Positions 1 through 8,199 of a stretch of 30,034 nucleotides of DNA are shown here, piece by piece. Within the stretch, counting starts at the first letter, position 1. Each line of letters opens with the position of its first letter. The position numbers and the translations under genes are program-made. The DNA is from JAPLDP01 sp964628285 (lineage in GTDB: Bacteria > Bacteroidota > Bacteroidia > Bacteroidales > JAGONC01): assembly GCA_964628285.1 (NCBI GenBank), contig CAZVNP010000041.1, positions 1 to 30,034 of the forward strand. The letters are read 5' to 3'. The notes beneath the pieces are model-generated. The model was not told the DNA's origin. It did no database searches and saw only the letters and a program-made list of their open reading frames with translations.

Positions 1-175
1 TAATACGGCTTTTACCGCCACGGCAACGTTGCAGGTTACTGGAAAATAGATATAGATACTTTATTATCTTTTATTTGAGCAGGTCGAACAGTTAGTTTAC
101 CTGATCATTTAGTATTTAAGCATTTTCTTAAATATATTCCTGAATTTTACGATTTTTGGAGCGATTACTTATGTA

Positions 176-1156
176 ATGAATATAGCTGTCACAGGTGCCA
201 GCGGTCATGTGGGATCCAATCTATGCAGGGAGCTGATCCGGGAGGGCCACCATGTAAAAGTTCTTGTCTACCATGATACAAAGGGAATAGAGGGACTGAA
301 TCTGACACTTGTCAAAGGGGATATCCTTGATGTTAATTCCCTTAAAGAGCTGTGCCGTGACGTTGAAATTGTTTTTCATCTGGCCGCCAGGATATCTATC
401 GGAGGTAACAAAAAAAAGTCCATATACAGGACCAATGTCAGTGGGCCTGAGAACATCATACAATGTTGCCGTGAGATGGGTGTCAGACGGCTGGTTCATT
501 TCAGCTCTATCCATGCCATCGACAACCGTCCCGCAGACCGGCCCCTTGACGAGAGCTGGCCCGCGGTTGATTCAGGGCGTCCTGTGTATGATCTCTCCAA
601 ATCTGCCGGGGAGAAGGTAATCATGGCAGCCGTCCGCTCAGGTTTTGATGCCGTCGTCGTTAGTCCTACAGCTATCATGGGCCCAAATGATTTTAAACCA
701 TCCTACCTGGGCCTGGCTCTGATTAAATTATACCTGAACAAGCTTCCCATGCTGGTGCCGGGAGGGTACAACTGGGTAGACGTAAGGGATGTGGTCCAGG
801 GGGCCATCAGCGCGGCATTGCGCGGGCGCAGGGGCGAGAAGTACCTCCTCTCAGGCAGGTACCTCACACTGAAAGAACTGGCACGGATGATAGGAGACAT
901 CTCGGGAAACGGCGTCCCCAATATGGTATGCCCCTCCTGGATGGCACAAATAGGTGTTCCCTTTATCCGGCTGCATGCTAAAGTCACCCATACACAGCCT
1001 CTTTATACCACCGATTCTATAGTCATTTTAAAGGAATGCAACAGGTACATACAGCATTCCAAGGCAACGAAAGAGCTGGGATTCAACCCGCGTCCCGTGG
1101 AGGAAACCCTGGCCGACACATTTGAATGGTATAAAGGCAATGGCTTTCTCCCCTGA
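176..1156 (+). CDS. Extended SDR NAD(P)-dependent dehydrogenase/epimerase, 3-beta-HSD / dihydroflavonol-reductase-like
   Basis: A 326-residue protein of the extended short-chain dehydrogenase/reductase family. The N-terminus carries the Rossmann nucleotide-binding motif TGASGHVG (residues 6-13), an acidic segment KGDILD follows, and the catalytic Tyr-Lys pair is Y138-x3-K142 (YDLSK), with an upstream FSS segment supplying the catalytic serine. The overall pattern resembles 3-beta-hydroxysteroid dehydrogenase/isomerase and dihydroflavonol reductase more than sugar-nucleotide epimerases, but substrate cannot be read from sequence. No signal peptide or membrane segment, so cytoplasmic. The ATG at 176 places the Rossmann fold right at the N-terminus, as usual. 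The next gene, 53 bp downstream on the same strand, is a steroid 5-alpha-reductase-family enzyme, which makes a joint role in steroid, sterol or isoprenoid reduction attractive; that is inference from context. Family call firm, substrate unknown. Confidence 0.88.
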   Translation: MNIAVTGASGHVGSNLCRELIREGHHVKVLVYHDTKGIEGLNLTLVKGDILDVNSLKELCRDVEIVFHLAARISIGGNKKKSIYRTNVSGPENIIQCCREMGVRRLVHFSSIHAIDNRPADRPLDESWPAVDSGRPVYDLSKSAGEKVIMAAVRSGFDAVVVSPTAIMGPNDFKPSYLGLALIKLYLNKLPMLVPGGYNWVDVRDVVQGAISAALRGRRGEKYLLSGRYLTLKELARMIGDISGNGVPNMVCPSWMAQIGVPFIRLHAKVTHTQPLYTTDSIVILKECNRYIQHSKATKELGFNPRPVEETLADTFEWYKGNGFLP

Positions 1157-1209
1157 AAAGCTGCATGATGAAACGGATCATTATAACGACTCATTTCAAA
1201 TGATCGCCT

Positions 1210-1968
1210 ATGGCGTTTGATACCTATAAGGATTTTGTTTACGGCTGGATGATCTTTGCCATCCTGCTGTTGCCTGTTTTACTGACCGTCACCGCTCCTT
1301 ACGGCCGTTATGCCACCAAGGACTGGGGCCCTTCTGTCAACAACAGGCTGGCATGGATCATCATGGAATTGCCGGCACTGGGAGTATTCGCTTATTTCAT
1401 CCTGTCGGGAGATAGAGTACAGCAAACGGTAATTTGGATATTTTTTGCGTTCTGGTTGGTGCATTATGTCAACCGTGTGTTTGTTTATCCTCTGAGGACC
1501 AGGACGAGAAAAAAACGAATGCCATTGCTTATTATGTTATTCGCAATTTTTTTCAACACCGTCAACGGATTTATCAATGGTTACTGGTTCGGTTACCTTT
1601 CGCCATCATATCCTCTGGCATGGCTGAGAGACCCGCGATTTATCCTGGGTGTTGTCTTATTTATTGCCGGCGCTTATATCAACCATGACTCCGACCGCAG
1701 GCTTCTGTATCTCCGGGCAGGAGGAAAAACGGGTTATTATATCCCCTATGGCGGTTTTTTCCGCTATGTGTCGTGCCCCAACTTTATGGGTGAGATCATT
1801 GAATGGGGTGGTTTCGCCCTCATGACATGGTGCCTGCCGGCGCTGTCGTTCTTTATATGGACAGCCGTCAATCTTATTCCTAGGGCATTGGACCATCACC
1901 GGTGGTACCGGAAGAAATTTATCAGTTATCCCTCCGAACGGAAAGCCATCATCCCGGGAATCTTGTGA
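1210..1968 (+). CDS. 3-oxo-5-alpha-steroid 4-dehydrogenase (steroid 5-alpha-reductase) family membrane protein
   Basis: A 252-residue polytopic membrane protein with about six hydrophobic segments. The C-terminal third holds the family signature: YYIPYGGFFRYVSCPNFMGE, then EWGGFALMTW, then NLIPRALDHHRWY and a closing YPSERKAIIP, matching SRD5A1/2-type 5-alpha-reductases that use NADPH to reduce the delta-4 double bond of 3-oxo-steroids. Length is close to the eukaryotic enzymes (about 255-260 residues), so it looks complete. Gut Bacteroidota encode members of this family that act on bile acids and steroid hormones, but prenyl or lipid substrates are equally possible in a free-living species. 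It lies 53 bp after an SDR of 3-beta-HSD type and is probably cotranscribed. The ATG at 1210 gives the family-typical N-terminus with an immediate hydrophobic helix. Family confident, physiological substrate not. Confidence 0.9.
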   Translation: MAFDTYKDFVYGWMIFAILLLPVLLTVTAPYGRYATKDWGPSVNNRLAWIIMELPALGVFAYFILSGDRVQQTVIWIFFAFWLVHYVNRVFVYPLRTRTRKKRMPLLIMLFAIFFNTVNGFINGYWFGYLSPSYPLAWLRDPRFILGVVLFIAGAYINHDSDRRLLYLRAGGKTGYYIPYGGFFRYVSCPNFMGEIIEWGGFALMTWCLPALSFFIWTAVNLIPRALDHHRWYRKKFISYPSERKAIIPGIL

Positions 1969-2089
1969 TGAATTAAACAATGTCCCGGTAAACGGTGTTT
2001 GTTAGTTTTGGAAGATAAAAGATCATTATGATGATGCTTTCGGTCATTGAGACCGTTCAATGGCATTGCCTCCTTATTGATCAGGCTTC

Positions 2090-2120
2090 TTGTTTATCAA
2101 TCATTGAGAGTCTATATTTG
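2090..2120 (+). promoter_or_regulatory. Bacteroidota-type promoter of lon
   Basis: TTG at 2090-2092, a 20-nt spacer and TATATTTG at 2113-2120 match the Bacteroidota primary sigma-factor consensus (-33 TTG/TTTG, -7 TAnnTTTG). The expected start of transcription lies near 2127, about 19 nt before the ATG at 2146. This supports the short lon reading frame over an upstream TTG at 2047. Read by eye; no expression evidence. Confidence 0.65.
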
Positions 2121-2145
2121 TAAATTGAATTTTTACACAAAAAAA

Positions 2146-4533
2146 ATGGCCAGAAAAAAACTGAAAGAGCAAAAAGAAAACGCCAAACTGGTTCTGTTAT
2201 CGGATATTTACCCTGACGAGCTGACCGTATTACCGGTAACCAACAGGCCCATTTTCCCGGGTATAGCCATACCTTTGACATTCACCGACAGCAAGTATGT
2301 CAAACTGATCGACAACGCCATTGAGTTCAATCACAGTTTTATAGGCGTTTCGCTGGTCAAGGAGGTCAATGAAGATGATTTCTTTGAGTCCGAACTATAT
2401 GATACTGGCACTTTGCTGAAGATCATAAAAGTCATTCATAAAGAAGATAACATCATACATTTTTTTGCTCAGTCATTGCAACGAATACAACTGGTCAGCA
2501 AGAGACCGGCCGATGAGAATGAAAAGTGGAAAGTTCATTACATGGATGAATTAAAAGTGCCTGTCACCGAGGAGCTGAAAGCTTATGCCATGGCAATGAT
2601 CTCCTCATTAAAGGAGCTCATTAAAGTCAATCCCATCCTTCAGGAACAGATGCGGTTATCATTATCGCAAATGGGATATGAAAAACCGGCACTGTTGATG
2701 GATCTTATTTCGACCATGCTTACCGCCGATGCGTCCAAATTACAGGAGATACTCGAGACATTTGATTTGTACAAGAGAAGCGAGAAAATACTGATCCTGA
2801 TAAAGGAAGAAATTGCCGTGACGCAGATACAAGAGAAGATACAGAAACAAATCGAGGAAAAGGTCTCCAAACAGCAGAAAGAATATTTTCTCAGGGAACA
2901 ACTCAAGGTCATCAAGAAAGAACTGGGATTGGAGAAGGATGACAAATCGGCCGAGATAGATAAGTTCAACGAGCGAATACGTAAGCTGACGCTCACCAAG
3001 GAGGCGTCGGAAGCCATCCATGAGGAGATGGACAAGCTGAGTGTTCTGGAACCCATTTCTCCAGAGTACCATGTCACGCGGACTTATCTTAACGTGTTGA
3101 CCGAATTGCCATGGGGTATTTTTTCAGACGATGTGAAAGACATCAACAAGGCCAAAATCATCCTCGACAGGCAGCATTATGGTTTAAAGGATGTCAAGCA
3201 AAGGATCCTGGAATTTATCAGCACCATCATCAAGCGGGGTAAGGTTGCCGGCTCTATCATCTGTCTGGTGGGGCCACCGGGTGTGGGTAAGACTTCGGTG
3301 GGCAAATCCATTGCAGATGCTTTGAACAGGCAGTTTTACAGGTTCTCACTGGGAGGTATCCGTGATGAGGCGGAGATAAAAGGCCATCGCCGAACTTATA
3401 TTGGAGCCATGCCCGGCAAGATCATCCAGAGCCTGATGAGGACAGGCACGGCCAATCCGGTCATCATGCTGGATGAGATCGATAAAGTCGGTGCCAGTTT
3501 TCAGGGCGATCCGGCCTCCGCCCTCCTGGAGGTCCTCGATCCCGAACAGAACAGCACCTTTCTGGACCATTACTTGGACGTGAGATTTGACCTGTCGAAC
3601 ATACTGTTTATCACCACGGCCAATCAGCTGGATACCATCCCACGACCGTTGCTGGACCGCATGGAGGTGATCCAGTTGCCGGGTTACATTTTGGAAGAGA
3701 AGATACAGATAGCCAAGAAGTTTCTCATACCCAAGCAACGCGAGCAGCATGGTCTTAAGGCCAGCGAGATCACCATCAATGATGCGGCTCTGACAGTCAT
3801 GATCGACGGTTATGCTCGTGAAGCCGGCGTAAGAAGCCTTGAGAATCAGATCAAGAAAATCATGCGGCAGGTCACTTTCAAGCAGGCCTCCGGTAATAAT
3901 ACGAAGATGTCCATCACGGCCGGTAACCTCGAGGAGTTTCTGGGTAAGCCCGTCTTTCTCACCGAGCAGCTCTATGAGCGTTCCATCCCCGGAGTGACAC
4001 TGGGGCTGGCCTGGACGGCACTGGGAGGAACCACGCTGTATATAGAGGCATCGGCAATAAAAGGATCCTCGGGAGGCTTCAAACAAACAGGTCAGCTGGG
4101 TAATGTCATGCAGGAGTCCTCAGAGATTGCCTATTCTTATATCCGCTCCATCATATCACACGATGACAAGGTCAAGGATTTCTTCGACAGTAACTTTATC
4201 CATCTTCATGTCCCTGCCGGTGCCACACCCAAAGACGGACCCTCGGCAGGCATCACCATGGCCCTGGCATTATATTCACTGGCCGTCAATAAGCCCGTAC
4301 GTAAAGGCTTAGCCATGACAGGCGAGCTGACGCTGACGGGCAAAGTGCTGCCCATCGGCGGTGTGCGTGAAAAAACCATTGCCGCCCGCCGTGTGGGTAT
4401 TAAAGAATTGATCTTCCCGGGTGAAAATAAAAATGATTTTGTCGACCTGCCCGATTATATCCGGAAAGGACTGAAAGTCCATTTCGTGGATGTGTTTGAT
4501 GATGTTCTGAAAGTGGCTTATTCTGACAAATGA
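2146..4533 (+). CDS. lon: ATP-dependent Lon protease (LonA type)
   Basis: Cytoplasmic AAA+ serine protease that degrades damaged and regulatory proteins; 795 residues from the chosen ATG. The N-terminal LON substrate-binding domain includes LPVTNRPIFPG, followed by a charged coiled coil containing EYFLREQLKVIKKELG, the ATPase with Walker A GPPGVGKTS (about residues 376-384) and Walker B MLDEIDK (about 440), and the C-terminal protease domain. The catalytic dyad is S700 in PKDGPSAG and K743 in PIGGVREK, 43 residues apart as in E. coli Lon. The frame could open at TTG 2047, but that would add 33 residues unlike any Lon and overlap the promoter at 2090-2120; ATG 2146 starts with the basic MARKK. 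It is probably monocistronic: own promoter upstream and a convergent gene only 24 bp downstream. No CIRCE-like operator seen. Confidence 0.98.
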   Translation: MARKKLKEQKENAKLVLLSDIYPDELTVLPVTNRPIFPGIAIPLTFTDSKYVKLIDNAIEFNHSFIGVSLVKEVNEDDFFESELYDTGTLLKIIKVIHKEDNIIHFFAQSLQRIQLVSKRPADENEKWKVHYMDELKVPVTEELKAYAMAMISSLKELIKVNPILQEQMRLSLSQMGYEKPALLMDLISTMLTADASKLQEILETFDLYKRSEKILILIKEEIAVTQIQEKIQKQIEEKVSKQQKEYFLREQLKVIKKELGLEKDDKSAEIDKFNERIRKLTLTKEASEAIHEEMDKLSVLEPISPEYHVTRTYLNVLTELPWGIFSDDVKDINKAKIILDRQHYGLKDVKQRILEFISTIIKRGKVAGSIICLVGPPGVGKTSVGKSIADALNRQFYRFSLGGIRDEAEIKGHRRTYIGAMPGKIIQSLMRTGTANPVIMLDEIDKVGASFQGDPASALLEVLDPEQNSTFLDHYLDVRFDLSNILFITTANQLDTIPRPLLDRMEVIQLPGYILEEKIQIAKKFLIPKQREQHGLKASEITINDAALTVMIDGYAREAGVRSLENQIKKIMRQVTFKQASGNNTKMSITAGNLEEFLGKPVFLTEQLYERSIPGVTLGLAWTALGGTTLYIEASAIKGSSGGFKQTGQLGNVMQESSEIAYSYIRSIISHDDKVKDFFDSNFIHLHVPAGATPKDGPSAGITMALALYSLAVNKPVRKGLAMTGELTLTGKVLPIGGVREKTIAARRVGIKELIFPGENKNDFVDLPDYIRKGLKVHFVDVFDDVLKVAYSDK

Positions 4534-4557
4534 GGCATTCTGTTTCCGGAAAATAGT

Positions 4558-7500
4558 TTATTGTGTTTTGACTATTTTCCCTGACGTGGCCGCATCGCCC
4601 ATCTGAAACCTGTAATAATAGACACCCCTCTCCCATCCGGATGTATTTAAAGTCATGGTGTGTGAGCCGGCATTCTGCATCCCTTTATCCTCAGTCATGA
4701 TCACCTGTCCCAAAGCATTCAGAATGGACAGCCGGACTTTAGAACCATTGTCTAAGGAATAGCTGATATAGAGTATATCGCTCACAGGATTGGGAAAGGC
4801 CTTCACTTCAGACGTGTTTCTGACGGTAGTGGCTATACCCACCGGCAGCGATATGGGTGGAAAGATGATGTAATCGATCCAGCCACGGTCATAGCCGCTG
4901 GTGACGTAATAATCCTTGGCATACTCCCACTTGAGGGTATGGGTGCCGGTTGTCACGGCATAGGAGGCTTCAGACCACGCTACCGTCCCCGACCAGCTTC
5001 CCATCGGGTTATCATCGATATAGAATGTGAGGAAGTCATAACCTGCTTCGGAGGAAACTTTCTTATAAAATGATATCTGGTTGTCGACCAGCACATCCAC
5101 GGTGATAAGCAGCTCTGACGACTGGTTGTCGTTGATGTTGCCTGACTGGGCGCAATAGGTGCCTTCATAAGGTAATGTTTCCGTTATCTCCCAGTCGGCA
5201 TCGCCTCCGAAGGTCCACTCATAGGTGTCGAAGCTTGCCGATTCCCAATCTTCGAGGATCAGGCCGGCAGTCAGGTTGATAGGAACCACAACGAAATAAT
5301 CACCGGCGGTGAGGGTGAAGGTGAGGTCAATCACCGTGCCCACCGGGGTCTGGTCGGAAAGGGTGATGTTGATGACCGCCTCGCCCGACGTATCCGGCTC
5401 GATGACACCGATGTCGTAAGAGGATGTATTCAGCGTGGCATAACTGCAGGTGGTGGTCACACTCAGCATGGCGTCGGGTGAAGCCGCATGACCTTTGTTC
5501 AAGCCTTTCATGACAATGTCGGCCGTTTCACCCGGGTCGAGACGGCCATTGTCATTGCCGGTGGTGGCATCGTCGATATGATCAAAGGCGACATCCAGTA
5601 CAGGTGCATACACAGACATGACCCAGTTGGTGTTCCACGTGTTGGACGAATCATCCCACAGGGCGACACTGAACATGACGTTGTGCATGTCGGGAATGTC
5701 CGGCGATATGTCCACCGTAAAGGTTGAACCGTTGACGACCGAATCGGGTTCGATGTCACCGTAAACATATTGATCACTGACGATGACCACGCTGGTATCC
5801 TCAGTGCTCAGTGAGGCGGTGACACCCGGTGCGGTGTTGATACCCACATTTTTCACGGCAAAGTCGAGCATCACCTGCTCCCCATAGTCGGCATGGCCGT
5901 TGTTATTTCCCGTTTCATCATTGATGGTGCATCCGTTAAGAATGAGGTAAGGACCTGCGGGAGGTTGCACGATGGCATCCATGACCAGTGTCATCAGATT
6001 AAATCCCGTCACCACAAGTTTGGCCGTTCCGGGATTGAGGGACTGGTCGATGGTGACCATGCCTGATTCGTCGGTGACGCCTGAGAAGACCTGGTCGTCC
6101 TGCGACAAAGCCACGACAGATCCTGACACCGGTTCACCCTGTGATGTGACCATGGTCGTAAAGGGGGCTCCTACCAGGACATTGCTGTTACTGACCAGAA
6201 TATCGGCCGGGGTGCTGGTTCTCATCTGCATCGAGGGGTCACCGAAAATTGTCCACGTCTTGGCTGTTTCCTGATCATCAATGCCGCTGGATTCGACGAG
6301 CATGAGTGTCAGGCCGTTGAACACGAATGACCCGACGGTGTTCCTGCCTTCGGTGGTGGTGATGCCATTCTGTCCGGGATAGAGTGAATAGTCATAGCCA
6401 CCGGTCATGACATCCATGAAATAGTCCTGTCCCCGCATGGGTGGATCCCAGGGCTGGCTGATGGCGCCGGCCAGCATCATGGCGGCTCCCCCATTCTGTT
6501 TCTTCAGCCACGCCTCCGCAAAGCATTCTCCCGACTGGAAATCACCGTTATCGCAAGCCACCGAGATAATGACAGGCAGCTTGTCGCCGTTCTGCAACTG
6601 AGCTACATTGCCGTTGCTGAAACCGGTGGTATACCAGGATACCATCGAGCCGTGTCCGGTATAGTTCAGTATGCTGGCACCTTCTTCCACGGCCTGTTTG
6701 ACCATGTTGCTGGTAGCCCCGGGGTCATAAATATTGGTATAGCCATCATAGGTGAAAGGATCGAGCTTATTATTGTAAATGACATCTTCATGCTGATAGT
6801 CAAATTCATTGTCGTCGCCGGGCCCCTGGTCCGACCCTATGCCGATGGCATGGCTGTACCATGTCGCTCCGCTCTCCGGAAATTTCTCGTAATTGATCAC
6901 CTTATTCACCTGGGTCGTGACATCGGCAGGCGATGAGGCTGAAAAACGGCCCACGCATATGTCGGCGTAAATATCATTGCCGACGACACATCCCAGCTGG
7001 GGATCCATCGGCGACGAGCCGTTGAGGACATCCGACCTGACATCGTCCCAGTCGCCTACAAGCAGGACGTAAAGGATGTTATTGTCTTCATCATATTTTT
7101 GCTGCACGAGGTCTTTGACATTTGTTCCGGTGGCAACCACCTCTTTGTACACGACCATTCCTTTTTCGCTCTTCCACTGAATAAGCGTATCGATGGCATC
7201 CGAATCGCGCGCGGTGCAGATGACCAGCAGCGCACCATAATCTCCCACGGTCAGATCATAACGCTGGCCGGGGTAGTTGATGAACACCGATCGGTAAATG
7301 GCATCCATTTCATGGAGTATGTGATCGGAAGCCTTCGTCAGAGGATTGATAACGGGTTTGCTGCCGCTTTCGGTCAGACGCACATGTACTGTCCGGTAAA
7401 AACGCAAAACATGATTAACGGCATTGTACCTGAATGGGTACACATAAACACTCACTCCTCTGATATCCTTTATGATATAAGGATCGGTGAGCTGAGCCAG

Positions 7501-7923
7501 AGATTCGGGGTACCACCTGTCGACGAGGGAGGCCGGATTAATTTCATAGGGAATGGCGGACGGATCCTGATCCCTGTAAATAATCCCACGTGAGGGTAAC
7601 AGCGGATGATCGAGGTCGTAATCAATGTAATCGTCACCATCCACCTGAAAACCGATATTTTTATCGGGGGAGATCATCACGGCTGCATGGACAAAAGGCA
7701 GTTCGGCAAAACCTTTATCCCGGGTGTGCACACTTCCGTCATAAACGATCTTGCTGTAAGTAACGCCGTCAATGGTGACCTCTTCGAGATGAAAGTCACT
7801 TATGCCGAACGTCAGGTCGTATGTGGAAGGCTGCGGTTGTTGAAAGGTTACATCAAAACCCTTATAACCAAACAACAAAGTAGCGCATAAAAAGAAAGCC
7901 GTTGTAAAAAGTAACTTTTTCAT
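4558..7923 (-). CDS. Secreted gingipain-like C25 cysteine peptidase with type IX secretion C-terminal domain
   Basis: A 1121-residue exported protein. It opens with a signal peptide (MKKLLFTTAFFLCATLLFG), then a propeptide-like region to about residue 200, then a C25 (gingipain/caspase-like) catalytic domain at about 215-545. The catalytic pair is H424 in YTGHGS and C457 in ISVACDNGDF, 33 residues apart, the same spacing as H211/C244 of gingipain RgpB. Next come Ig-like/CARDB-like beta domains (about 570-900), a jelly-roll/MAM-like module (about 905-1030, DWESASFDTYEW...) and a C-terminal sorting domain of about 80 residues (AFPNPVSDILYISY...GVYYYRF...KIVKTQ) of the type recognised by the T9SS for export and surface attachment. 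Substrate specificity (Arg, Lys or other) cannot be told. Transcribed toward lon, apparently from a promoter near 8006. The T9SS machinery is not in the window. Confidence 0.93.
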   Translation of the reverse strand: MKKLLFTTAFFLCATLLFGYKGFDVTFQQPQPSTYDLTFGISDFHLEEVTIDGVTYSKIVYDGSVHTRDKGFAELPFVHAAVMISPDKNIGFQVDGDDYIDYDLDHPLLPSRGIIYRDQDPSAIPYEINPASLVDRWYPESLAQLTDPYIIKDIRGVSVYVYPFRYNAVNHVLRFYRTVHVRLTESGSKPVINPLTKASDHILHEMDAIYRSVFINYPGQRYDLTVGDYGALLVICTARDSDAIDTLIQWKSEKGMVVYKEVVATGTNVKDLVQQKYDEDNNILYVLLVGDWDDVRSDVLNGSSPMDPQLGCVVGNDIYADICVGRFSASSPADVTTQVNKVINYEKFPESGATWYSHAIGIGSDQGPGDDNEFDYQHEDVIYNNKLDPFTYDGYTNIYDPGATSNMVKQAVEEGASILNYTGHGSMVSWYTTGFSNGNVAQLQNGDKLPVIISVACDNGDFQSGECFAEAWLKKQNGGAAMMLAGAISQPWDPPMRGQDYFMDVMTGGYDYSLYPGQNGITTTEGRNTVGSFVFNGLTLMLVESSGIDDQETAKTWTIFGDPSMQMRTSTPADILVSNSNVLVGAPFTTMVTSQGEPVSGSVVALSQDDQVFSGVTDESGMVTIDQSLNPGTAKLVVTGFNLMTLVMDAIVQPPAGPYLILNGCTINDETGNNNGHADYGEQVMLDFAVKNVGINTAPGVTASLSTEDTSVVIVSDQYVYGDIEPDSVVNGSTFTVDISPDIPDMHNVMFSVALWDDSSNTWNTNWVMSVYAPVLDVAFDHIDDATTGNDNGRLDPGETADIVMKGLNKGHAASPDAMLSVTTTCSYATLNTSSYDIGVIEPDTSGEAVINITLSDQTPVGTVIDLTFTLTAGDYFVVVPINLTAGLILEDWESASFDTYEWTFGGDADWEITETLPYEGTYCAQSGNINDNQSSELLITVDVLVDNQISFYKKVSSEAGYDFLTFYIDDNPMGSWSGTVAWSEASYAVTTGTHTLKWEYAKDYYVTSGYDRGWIDYIIFPPISLPVGIATTVRNTSEVKAFPNPVSDILYISYSLDNGSKVRLSILNALGQVIMTEDKGMQNAGSHTMTLNTSGWERGVYYYRFQMGDAATSGKIVKTQ

Positions 7924-8005
7924 GATGAAGGATGATTTAGGTTAATGGATTATAATAAAGATGATAACCATTATCTTGTAAATGGCATAAAATGTATATG
8001 GGCAT

Positions 8006-8013
8006 CAAAGATA
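8006..8013 (-). promoter_or_regulatory. Candidate -7 element for the C25 protease gene
   Basis: On the minus strand this reads TATCTTTG, an exact TAnnTTTG match, which would start transcription around 75 nt before the protease ATG. No clear -33 TTTG sits at the proper distance, so the assignment rests on the -7 box and position alone. Confidence 0.4.
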
Positions 8014-8087
8014 CTTTTTTTTGTATTTGATCAGAGAAATAAAAAGAAAGAAAATTATCCCTTGATCTTCATTTCCTTCTATTCAGC

Positions 8088-8167
8088 GGAAAATAAAAGA
8101 GGTCTGCCTGCAGCTTGCGGCCGGTTGGCGGCCACGCTCAGAAGGTGTTTCTGACGGCAGGCAGACC
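8088..8167 (-). terminator. Large branched hairpin followed by a U-rich tail, probable terminator of the SRPBCC-GyrI gene
   Basis: A perfect 11-bp inverted repeat, GGTCTGCCTGC (8101-8111) and GCAGGCAGACC (8157-8167), encloses two smaller potential stems: TCAGAA/TTCTGA around 8138-8152, and a GCGGCC...GGCCAC pairing with one mismatch around 8117-8134. Read on the minus strand, the outer stem is followed by TCTTTTATTTTCC, which fits an intrinsic terminator beginning about 30 nt after the stop codon at 8200. It is GC-rich in an AT-rich gap, so it could also be a dispersed extragenic repeat. Confidence 0.55.
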
Positions 8168-8199
8168 CAGGGCTTAGGGAAGGTGAGAAAGATAGCGGC

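Noticed and set aside
1..175. Possible 3' end of a gene at the left edge
   Set aside because: All three plus frames have early stops and no frame gives a recognisable C-terminus; nothing reliable can be said.
2041..2055. Hairpin CGGTC-ATTGA-GACCG before lon
   Set aside because: Only a 5-bp stem, no T-run, and it precedes the lon promoter; not a convincing terminator or operator.
2047..2145. N-terminal extension of Lon from a TTG codon
   Set aside because: The 33 extra residues resemble no Lon and the stretch contains the promoter.
3346..4086. 246-codon open frame on the minus strand inside lon
   Set aside because: Antisense shadow of a highly conserved gene; composition and sequence match no protein.
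7099..7593. 164-codon open frame on the plus strand inside the C25 protease gene
   Set aside because: Antisense shadow; the opposite strand encodes the conserved protease.
7945..8154. 69-codon open frame on the plus strand
   Set aside because: Runs through the large hairpin, low-complexity sequence, no ribosome-binding site or recognisable feature.
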